Source of the DNA: Hyalella azteca
Lineage: Eukaryota > Arthropoda > Malacostraca > Amphipoda > Hyalellidae
Length of the DNA stretch: 64,000 nt
Assembly (NCBI RefSeq): GCF_000764305.2
Contig: NW_025931625.1
Location: 29,113 to 93,112, forward strand
Direction of reading: 5' to 3'
Below are positions 1 to 10,700 of this stretch, piece after piece (positions within the stretch are counted from its first letter, which is position 1; the number at the start of each line of letters is the position of its first letter). The translations under genes and the position numbers were made by a program. The notes below the pieces were generated by a model. It searched no databases. It was given only the letters and a program-made list of their open reading frames with translations, and was not told the origin of the DNA.

Positions 1-780
1 CTGTTTTTGCTTCAGGACACCATCGTTTTTACCGGTATGACTTGAGAGGATGGGAACATGAAGCCTTGACGCAATTCTACGGTAGATCGTCCCGTCAACG
101 TTCCTCGTCCGAGAGTTTAGTCCTGAACGCTGGCTAATAAGTTGACAGAAATGCGGAAGGACAGAGACAATGAAGCACAAAAATTGATGGGCATAAATCA
201 GACCAGCGACATGCGACTGTAGCGCTTAGTCTTCACCGCTCCAACAGACACGGAAAAATAATTTTTAAATCAAGTCTCAATTGTAATGAGCTAAGAACAC
301 GGCTGAGGATCTCAGCCTGTAGGGATTTCAAGCCAAGAGCTTCAATGACGAATATACAACAGGGTTCTAAATGCATTATTTCAACAGCAATCAAGAAAGT
401 GAGCCTTTAGCCCGAATGCTTTTATAATATATATTAAGTCCCAACAGAAAACTAATGATAAATGATACTGAATTATTAGGTGATAATACTTTCAATACAG
501 AGAATAACGCAGAACTTCCTGTCAAGAAGAAACAACCCAACAAATAATACTAGTATAACTTTTATAGAATTAACGAAATATATAGGTAATAATAAGATGT
601 TCGAGCAGACAACAAGGAATCTGAAATACTGAAAGAAAAACAACCTTAGAAAATTCACATGAATTGCGGCGAGAATATTGCTTGCCTTGGCAGCCTCCGC
701 GCGGCGCATGACGGGGGCCAGGGAAGTAGTCTTCGCTCGCACATTGTTGGAACCTGTGACATTCCTTGCATTGTATGGGA
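1..780. other. No recognisable gene
   Basis: AT-rich stretch with only short unconvincing reading frames on either strand. I see no domain, splice structure or RNA gene. It ends at the left target duplication of the element starting at 788. Confidence 0.6.
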
Positions 781-787
781 TGGACCT

Positions 788-1041
788 CATGGTTGAACTA
801 GTATAAGGTTGACCCATTAGAAGCCCATTTTTGAGGATGTAGTTCGTTGTTCGTCTATGACGTCACTGATCTCAGTGACGTCACGGGCATTAACCAATCA
901 CCGAAATGCGCTCAAACCAGTCAACCAATCCGTCATGGGAATGACGGGTTTGTTTACGTTTCTCGATCTACGTGACGTAACAAGAAAGCTGAACTGAAAG
1001 ACGGAAATCTTTGTGGGTCAACCTTATATAGTTCAACCATT
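788..1041. mobile_element. 254-bp MITE with TIRs and 8-bp target duplication
   Basis: The element starts CATGGTTGAAC and ends GTTCAACCATT, and the inverted ends continue inward (TATAAGGTTGACCCA against TGGGTCAACCTTATA). It is flanked by the direct repeat ATGGACCT at 780-787 and 1042-1049, an 8-bp target duplication as made by hAT-like transposases. No coding capacity. The centre holds a near-perfect palindrome with two TGACGTCA (CRE-type) sites around 859-884. A close second copy lies at 23448-23705. Confidence 0.88.
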
Positions 1042-1079
1042 ATGGACCTGACCGTGCACATAGATTGCTTTACTAAGAT

Positions 1080-1228
1080 ACGTGAGCATGAGCAGTGAGC
1101 ACGTCACCAAGATACGTGAGCACGAACAAGTCACCAAGATACGTGAGCACGAACACGTCACCTAGATACGTGAGTACGAACACGTCACCAAGATACGTGA
1201 GCACGAGCACGTCACCAAGGTACGGCAT
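1080..1228. repeat. 27-bp minisatellite, about 5 copies
   Basis: Units of about 27 bp containing CACCAAGATACGTGAGCACG repeat with few changes. Each carries a GTGAGCACG motif that looks like a splice donor on the plus strand, but I find no adjoining exon. The remaining sequence to 1740 shows nothing recognisable. Confidence 0.85.
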
Positions 1229-1750
1229 GAGAAAGATAGATAAAAACTTTGAGTGTCACTCACGAGGCCCAGTACCGTCTTGAGGGGAGACAACTTCCCT
1301 CGTACTGCCTCTGCAGGAAATGCTGCGCTTCCAAACCTCCATGCACCGTACAACATTATTATAAAATATATCCACTTATTTTCCAAAACGCTTAAGAATA
1401 TTTCGAGTGCGTAAAAAGTTAACGGAAGCACTTTTCTTCCACTATAAAAAGCAAACAAGAATATTAAGGCATACAATAATATGATTCTTACCTACAGATT
1501 TCTAACAATAATTAGCCCTTCTTTCCGAAAGCATACAAAGTCATGCATTGCAAGGATTTATGTCCTTTATTTATACTAAATTCTCGCCTAAACAAAGGCA
1601 AATGGACTAATATCGTGTCGGCCCCTGCCGTCCTAACGACCACGAACCGAAATTCGATGACTCAAGATTTCTCGTATCCATCACCTCTATATTACCAGCA
1701 CCAAGCACCGCCATTCCCTCAAGACCCAATGTGACAAAAGTGAATATGTT

Positions 1751-4700
1751 TTATGCGGCATCGTCGGGAAGTTCGAGGAGCTCCCTCATCTGGGTGAGGG
1801 AGGCCTCGAGAGCGTCTCTGAAGGTGCTGGAGTGTGTCTCGGGGGAGGAGTTGAGGGCTGACACGCCGAAGACGATGGAGGCGCTGCGTGGGTTGTAGCA
1901 GCAGCCGTAGCCATCAGGCACCAGCGGCCCGTAGCACATGAAGGCCTCGCAACGAGCAGGGACCTGTAAAGATGCATGTGATGGTAAAGCAAACCCCAAA
2001 TTATTTCGCATAAGAACTAATGCCATTTACCTTATGCTTTATTCAATTTATTGTCCATGATTTTGGCCTAATTACAAGCGGCTCTCGCGTAGAAAGAAAT
2101 CTACTTTCGAAGTCGCGGAACGGTTGCTAATAATGCTGCATAGAAGGTGACATTTAAAATCAAAATAAAATTTATTACTACAGAAGTTTCATTCAAAGTA
2201 TCTACATTTTTATTAATTACCAGCAGCACATGATCTTCTCCGCTCAAAGGAGTATAGTCACTAAGATCAATGGAGGCATTCTTTATCATAATTTGATTGT
2301 TCTAATTGAATTAGATTTTATTCACTTCTTTTGGACATCATTAGGCAATTTTTGAGGTTACCTACAACTGCTTCAGTCGAGCAGTTTCACTAAACTTCAT
2401 AGGAACATTGCTAGGCTCTAATGGTAGGGTACGCACCTGGCTGGTGGAGAGGCACGCACCTGGCTGGTGGAGAGGCACTCACCTGGCTGGTGGAGAGGCG
2501 CATGTGTGCAGATCGCGCATAAGCCACGTCCATGAAGATGGCCGGCACGTCCATGCCGAGCTCGATGGCCGCAAGCTTCAGCCCCAGCAGGTGGCGGTCC
2601 ACCCCCTCCCCTTTAACGGCCTGCAACAAGACGGCCATTCAACACTCAATAACTTTACTTTTAATTCAGTTCTACATTACTCAGGTACAGTTAATTCAGT
2701 TCTAGCTAATTCAGTTACAGTTAATTGCTCATAATTGTTTGGTCAATTCAATGCAAAAATGCTACTATTGCACTCTCGGTCTAGTCCTAATGTTTACTGG
2801 AAGGAAATATTCACACATAAATATATCTTTTACCGGTACTAAAATTAGTTTTCAGCATCGGTTAACTTATCACCGGTTCATATCTTAGGGTACGTACACA
2901 GTGAAAGCAGGTTTGCCCGCGCGGGCAACCTGCTCCAACCTGCCACAAGAATGAACATAAGATAATAATGTAAGTGTTCACAGTGAAAACCTGTACGAAT
3001 AGGCTTCTGCCGACAACCTGCTTATACCTATTTACCGGAATGTACTGCACATTCTTATCTGCTCAACCTGCTTGGCATATGGTCATTTTTGAATTAGTTG
3101 TACTTTTAAACCCTCCATTTTCTTTGTTTGCACTCAATTGGAGGGATTTTTGAGAGGTAATAACACATGATGAGCATCGGCAGTGATCAATTAATCACGG
3201 AGGTGTATGCTCGAACAACCATTTGGGACAAATGGAGTAAAGAGCACTCTAACCGAATTGTAGTTGAGAAATTTGAGCCGACATTGCCAAGAAGATGAAC
3301 TGTGAAGGTAAGGGAACATTGGTTTAATCTTACTTTAACTGCATATCAAAAAAAGACCTGGTTTCTTCCTCTTGCGAATGGTTTCTTCCTCTCTAATGAC
3401 AAAGGCCTGGTTTCTTCCAGCTGGTTTCCTGCTTCCTCTGTGAAAACCCTCTCGCATTTGTTTCAGGCGCCAGCCTCAGCAGGTAACCAGCACGCTGGCA
3501 ACCTGCTTTCACTGTGTACGTACCCTTACACTCTATCACCACTGCCGACAACCTGCTTATACCTATTTACCGGAATGTACTGCACATTCTCATCTGCTCA
3601 ACCTGCTTGGCATATGGTCATTTTTTAATTAGTTGTGCCTTTAAACCCTCCATTTTCTTTGTTTGCACCCAATTGGAGGGATTTTTGAGAGGTAATAACA
3701 CATGATGAGCATCGGCAGTGATCAATTAATCACAGAGGTGTATGCTCGAACACTTATTTGGGACAAATGGAGTAAAGAGCAATCTAACCGAATTGTAGTT
3801 GAGAAACTTTGGGCTGACATTGCCAAGATGATGAACTGTGAAGGTAAGGGAACATTGGTTTAATTTTACTTTAACTGCATATCAAAAAAAGACCTGGTTT
3901 CTTCGTCTTGCGAATGGTTTCTTCCTCTATTATGAAAAAGGCCTGGTTTCTTCCAGCTGGTTTCCTGCTTCCTCTGTGAACACCCTCTCGCATTTGTTTC
4001 AGGCGCCAGCCTCAGCAGGTAACCAGCACGCTGGCAACCTGCTTTCACTGTGTACGTACCCTTACACTCTATCACCTGCCTGCCCTACACTCCCCAGCAC
4101 CTGCCTGCCCCACACTCCCCAGCACCTGCCTGCCCTACACTCCCCAGCACCTGCTTGGCGTAAGCGTTATGGGCAGCGACGGCCTGCAGCAGGAGGCGCC
4201 GCTGGTGGCGAGGGGCGGCGGAGGCATCCAGAGCCGCGGCGCAGAAGGCGGCGCTCTCCTCAGAGCAGCTCCTGATGGTCTCCGTGCGACCCCCGGCGAA
4301 CATCCGCGTAGACGCGGACTCGTAGTGGGCGGCGGGCTCCCCGTGAACTCTGGGGGAGGAGGCGGAGGATTAGTGAACGGCGGGCTTCCCACTCCCCTTG
4401 GAAGTGAGGTGGAGGCTTATGAAGCCGTTGGGACTTACCTGTAGTGGGACTTACCTACTTACCTTCATACAAGTCTGTATGCAGCTGTTGAGATTTACCT
4501 GTAGAAGGCCAGCTGGATGGCCATCTGTATGAAGCTGTCGGGACTCACCTGTAGAAGGCCAGCTGGATGGCCATTTGTGTGAAGCTGTCGGGACTCACCT
4601 GTAGAAGGCCAGCTGGATGGCCATCTGTATGAAGCTGTCGGGACTCACCTGTAGAAGGCCAGCTGGATGGCCATCTGTATGAAGCTTTCGGGACTCACCT

Positions 4701-7700
4701 GTAGAAGGCCAGCTGGAAGGCCATCTGTATGGGACTCGCCTGTAGAAGGCCAGCTGGATGGCCATCTGTATGAAGCTGTCGGGACTCACGCCCTTCGCCT
4801 TCATGAAGGTTTTGCCGTACTTGTCGTACACGAAGCACGTCATCTCAAGGTCCTCCACCAAACTGTTAGGAACCATACAAAATAAATAATTTATGCATCA
4901 AGTCATTACCAGACAAAGAATAGCGTCAAATAAAAGTCACATCAAACAACGCCACAAGTTCACTCCATAATCACGCTACAATAAAGCAGGCAACCGATCA
5001 CAAGATTGAATTCATATTAATGTAAGGACACACGAATATAGTGGAAATACATACCGAGTTCTGGTAGTATTTAGATAATAAATTATGAACTTGTTTTATT
5101 TATACATAAATAACACATAATAATGTTAGTAAGTACATAATGATCCATCTGTCGACAATGACCCACCCGTCAACAGTATCCCGCCTGTCAACACAAACCC
5201 ACCTGTCAACACTAACCCATCTGTCAACAGTATCCCACCTGTCAACACTAACCCACCTGTCAACAGTAACCCACCTGTCAACAGTAACCCACCTGTCAAC
5301 AGTATCCCGCCTGTCAACAGCAACCCGCCTGTCAACAGTAACCCACCTGTCAACAGTAACCCACCTGTCAACAGTATCCCGCCTGGCAACAGTAACTCAC
5401 CTATCAAGCACGGTACCCGCTTGGTGAATTTGTGCCTCGAGATCAGACGGGACGGTGAACTGCAGGCGACGAGGCCGGGACGTCTCCACGGCCAACAGGG
5501 ACTTGCTGGCGCGCCCACTGGCCCTGTCCAGACGACGAGACAGGGATCAGACAGGCGAGACAGTGTGAGATTTCATCGCTTGCCCTGTCTAGATAGTGTT
5601 GAGACAGTCGTGACAGTGAGAGTTGGGCGCAGTACTTGTTGAACACTGTCCAGACAGTCGTGAAGGTGATGGTCGACACTTGCACTGTCTAGGCCCCGAT
5701 GCGACAGTAGTGACATGCTATGAGTGCATCAAGACTAAGCATCAAGTCTTCATCCCTAAGTCAGCAGCGATGCAAGAAGGAGAACTGTAAACGCTGGATT
5801 ATGCATGACTTCGAACTCCACATCCCAATCATCTCTAACTGAACCTAAAAAAATTGCCTGCTCTGTCGAGGACTTGTATAGAATGTCACAACTGGCTGGA
5901 AATTTTCATGTGATCATGATTAGTTGCGCCATACCTGGTTTATGTGTGTTCATGCTGGCTCGCACGCTCCACGGAGAAGAGAGACTCCACATGCCATATG
6001 GCCCAAACGCCACACATCACCTACACGCCACATAGAAACTTACGCCACACGGCTCATCCAGCACCACACGCCACACATGCACCACACACCACTCATGACC
6101 CACACGCCACACATGCCCTACACGTTACACGACACACATGCACCACACGCCACACATGATCCGCACGTTACACGCTACACATTACCCACACGCCACACAA
6201 GACCCACATGTAGTCGACGATGTGGTCCATGAGGTTGGCGATGGGAGGGCCCTCGGCGGGGGAATGTTCGTACGTGAGCCCCACGCGCCCGCTGGCCCCC
6301 ACCACGAACTGTAGGCGGCGACACAGAAGTCAAGGCACCAGAAGCTCAAATTGAAAAGGCAAAAATATGAGTAGGAAAAATGATGGACCATTAACTGCAA
6401 CTGGAGTGAAGAACGAAATACTCTTATTAAAAACTTCCACTTGACATGAGAATCTGAGGAGAAGTGGCACGGAGCGACTTGAGGACATAAGGCAGACTGG
6501 CAGTAATGATGGTGACAGTAAAGAGGAAGTAGTTGCAGTTGCAATGTAGGAGCTACAGTAAAAAGGCAGTAGTATCAGTGGCTGTGGTGGCAGTGAGAGT
6601 AAACTGGCAGTAAAATCGCTCGCCTGCTTAATATAACTGAACCTATAATATATAGGTTCAGTTATATTAAGTTATATATTATTATATAAAATATAATAAT
6701 ATAACTGAACCTATAAATAACTATATTGAATAATGAGTCTCTTCCCTAGAGTAATTTGACTGAACCATCTGTTGCTGGGGAACATCACTGCTCACCTGGA
6801 TGGTCTTATCAAACCAACCATCTGTTGCTAGAGACAACATCACTGCTCACCTGGATGGTCTTATCGAACCATCTGTTGCTACGGACAACATCACTGCTCA
6901 CCTGGATGGTCTTATCGAACCATCTGTTGCTAGGGACAACATCACTGCTCACCTGGATGGTCTTATCGAACCATCTGTTGGTAGGGACAACATCACTGCT
7001 CACCTGGATGGTCTTATCGAACCATCTGTTGGTAGGGACAACATCACTGCTCACCTGGATGGTCTTATCGAACCATCTGTTGGTAGGGACAACATCACTG
7101 CTCACCTGGATGGTCTTATCGAACCATCTGTTGCCAGAGTTGCCAGAGGTGCCGCCGCCATGCAGACACTGCAGCGCGGCGTCTGTCATGGCGTTGCCAG
7201 TTGACGGCTGCACGACGGCGTCAAGGCAGACCAAGAACAGCGAGCGCTGCACCTCCCGCAGGCTGGCCGCGTTCTCAGCACTCGCTGCAATTTCAGGTCA
7301 TTACAATCGTATAATATCATCATAATATAATAACTTTATAATGTAATCCAGGTCATTAAAATAATATATTCTCATAATATAATAACTTTATGATGCAATA
7401 ATAATTTTATTAATCCTAAGGAACCCCATCATAGACCAGCATGTATAGGCAAGGCTTTAACTATACGCAGCGTTTTTTACACGAGGCCATATTGATAAGC
7501 ATTGTATTTAGGCAAGGACTTATGAACCAGCATCAGAAAGGTATGAACTCTGTGATACACTTGAGAACGACAATGCTGTACAACCAGGCGCACACCGTGG
7601 ATTCAAGTTGCTATCTCTTCTCAATCTCATAGACACAACAACCACATTTCTGTCACTGCAGTGCTTCAAGGAATCAAGGGGGTTTTTAGGTAGCCATTAC

Positions 7701-10700
7701 TTTCCACTTGCTTTCCATGAGTTCCCGCCCACCCCATAAATAAGTCCAGGTCGGCAGCTGAGGGTTTTAGATAGGCTGTCTACACATTCCTTAATGCCTA
7801 GCCTTTGAAAATACGCACTGTAATAATAAATACAACTACTTTCGCGCTGTTCTACGGAAATTTCACTGCTAATATGAGATATTTTGGTTTACCTACCACA
7901 TGGAGTCTGATTCAGTAATGTGCGACATACCAACTAATGTAGACTAAATATTAACGCATGTCTCAAACACGGCGTACAATTCGCACGCTTCACGAGCATC
8001 GGAGTACAAAAATTTTTATTTCTTGCAGGGAAATTTTTCAAGCAGAAGGTCTTACCTTTGAGCAGCGCTTTGTAGGCCTGGCCCCACACGTTCCTGTTCT
8101 GCGTGGTGAGAAGCCCCAGGGGCACCGCGGGGCGCGTCGATCGTTCGAGGATACTTTGTAGCTGCGCCTGCAGCTGAGACACGTTCAGGAGCTGGTTGTT
8201 CTTGCCGTGCACGTCGAGTCTGAAAAACTGTACAATGTTTACCGTGAGACAGAACTGTAAAATGTCCAGTCTGAAGAACTGTACAATGTCCAGTCTGAAG
8301 AACTGTACAATGTTCACCGTGAGACAGAACTGTACAATGTCCAGTCTGAAGAACTGTACAATGTCCACCGTGAGAGAGAACTGTAAAATGTCCAGTCTGA
8401 AGAACTGTACAATGTTCACCGTGAGACAGAACTGTACAATGTTCACCGTGAGACAGAACTGTACAATGTCCAGTCTGAAGAACTGAACAATGTTCACCGT
8501 GAGAACAAACGTGAGACCAAAGCTTCGAAACTGCACTGGAAAGACAAGCTAAAAAGCACGCTCAGTTTTGTTGTAAAATAATTAAAACTTTGATACAGAC
8601 CTCTAGTTTTGTACACGTGCAAGACGAGAACTATGCAACACACATGTCAGGAGTACATAGCATGTTGTAACTATGCAACACACATAACTGTGTGTACATA
8701 GTATGTTGTGTTGCTGCACGAGTATAGTGCGAGTATAGAAGCGGGAACTATAATACTTAGTCCTTGTAGTCAAGTTCACTGAGAGGGACAGAATGATTTC
8801 CATGTCTTCAGAATAAAACTTGAACACATTGAAATATCAAAGACAAACAAACGTTTATCTTTCTCTAGCGCAACTTTATCACCAGGCGTCCGAACTTTAA
8901 TTAGTTTACACTTTACAGTTTAATAAAATAACAATTTCTATTTATTTGGCCATAAAATTAGCAGCATAATTAAATCATCTGGTGAATAATAAACGTTTAC
9001 TGCTCGAGGACCATGAATATAGAAAGGCAATTGCGTTACTTAGTTCAGAAGTGACGTAATGTCAGACGCTTGCCAGTCCCAGTACAGTCCACCTGCACTG
9101 TGGGAGGCCTCCGCGCTGATAAGTTAAACATTAGGAAAACGTACAATGTTTTACGTATTAGTCATTTCATTTATTTGCCCTGCCTTCCCTCATATTTAAT
9201 GGACATTTACCTCATATTTTGCGTGAAGACACATCGTGGCAGTTTCAGGAGTAACAAGGTTAAGGTTGAATGTAAAATATTTGCCTGTATTAAATAGAAG
9301 AAGTCTTGGCAACATTAATAGTCTGACTGACAATTAATACTAAAGAATGTGAGTGGTTCTGGTGCATCACCACAATGTGGCGAGCAACTCACGTGGTTCT
9401 GGTGCATCACCACAATGTGGCGAGCAACTCATGTGGTTCTGGTGCATCACCACAATGTGGCGGGCAACACTCACGTGGTTCTGGTGCATCACCACAATGT
9501 GGCGAGCAACACTCACGTGGTTCTGGTGCATCACCACAATGTGGCGAGCAACACTCACGTGGTTCTGGAGCATCACCACAATGTGGCGAGCAACACTCAC
9601 GTGGTTCTGGTGCATCACCACAATGTGGCGGGGAGGGTCGGGATCCTGGCCGTGGAAGCACAAGGAGTCCTTGGTGAGGCCGGGTATCCTGCAGGTGCCG
9701 AAGATCTTGTGGTACTGTGACATGTCCATCTCAGTGCCTCCGCTGCGGTCCACGGGCACCTGGTTGCTGCACAGCACGTATTCAGTGAGCATGACATGTT
9801 TGGTGAAAGTTAACTTGGGATTACATTTTTAGCAGGCATCATTTGTATAATGTTTATTTTGCAAATGGGCTTTCGGTTAAATATTCCGAATATTGCGAAC
9901 GGGCTTCCATTTCAAAACAATGACTGCAGTTATCTACTGAATTTCCAACACATTAATCTAATGGATAATGCAATAAGAGGACAGTAAAAGATACCTAGTG
10001 TAGNACTCCATTTAAATATTTTTTTTATCAGTGTATGAAGGCAGGAAAATGGTACCTACTTTGCTTAGTACAAAATTTTGAACTTCAAAACTGGCAAAAA
10101 GTCTATGGTTCTGACCAAGGACTACTACACACATTGTAATACTATTGTATGAAACAATTATGGGCATATCATTTGTTGATGCCACTAAAACACCAGCATT
10201 TTCATAGTGTAGGCGATCGCCTCTGCTAGCAGAGGCTGGACATAGGCTATGCATGTCCTGTGTGTAGTAGTCCTTGCCTGAAACATAAGTGAGCCTATAA
10301 GTATAAGCAGCCTATAAGTGAGCACAATTAGTGTAACTCTTCCAGTCCTTGAAATTTAAATTTTGATCAATGCTTCATGGATTGTTGTCACAAGTGCATC
10401 ACATTCATTTCAGAAACATGCAATGTGCTAGGAATTCCAGTTTGTTGTTCAATGTCTCTTTTTTTCTTTGGCTCTGACAAAGATTTACTAAAGAGCTGCA
10501 TATATGTAGTACGATTTATAATTTTCATTCACTATACTCCATAATACATGTTGCTTTCACTACACTGATCCTACAGTCCAGAATCCTTCATTGCCACCTC
10601 TTTCCTTTCATTGCCCCAGGTTTACTTGTTTCAAGACTTAACAGTTAATTGGGTGAAAAATTTGACCCCACCCCAAACATCCCATTTATAGTTATGTGCA

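Larger units (their letters stand above)
2888..4061. mobile_element. PIF/Harbinger-like element with internal tandem duplication
   Basis: Left end GGGTACGTACACAGTGAAAG at 2888 and right end CTTTCACTGTGTACGTACCC at 4061 are inverted copies, flanked by TTA at 2885-2887 and 4062-4064, the 3-bp target duplication of PIF/Harbinger. The right 537 bp, with its terminus and flank, is duplicated in tandem (about 3008-3544 and 3545-4081), so a second right end with TTA lies at 3525. It sits in the CRAT intron between exons 4349-4151 and 2620-2483. It carries MADF-domain remains and no transposase. Confidence 0.85.

Noticed and set aside
5126..5518. 130-codon minus-strand frame with LLTGG repeats
   Set aside because: Translation of the 18-bp donor array; the real CRAT exon uses another frame.
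6756..7325. 189-codon plus-strand frame rich in SNHLLVGTTSLLTWM repeats
   Set aside because: It is the reverse side of the CRAT donor minisatellite; unit length is a multiple of three so frames stay open by chance.
5150..9635. Regularly spaced repeats that resemble CRISPR arrays
   Set aside because: Units are head-to-tail without unique spacers, lie at exon edges of an animal gene, and no cas genes exist.
1751..9766. Choline acetyltransferase instead of CRAT
   Set aside because: RTETIRS (TET, not VDN) and DRHLLGLKL are carnitine-type; some ChAT-like residues (KYGKTF, QLAFYR) are shared by both families.
9349..9832. Several long overlapping frames on both strands
   Set aside because: All follow from the 42-bp array; only the 9766-9601 segment on the minus strand matches CRAT.
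10012..10276. Minus-strand CRAT exon starting after TTTCAG at 10278
   Set aside because: The translation does not resemble the missing CRAT segment, and the sequence belongs to an inverted-repeat structure.
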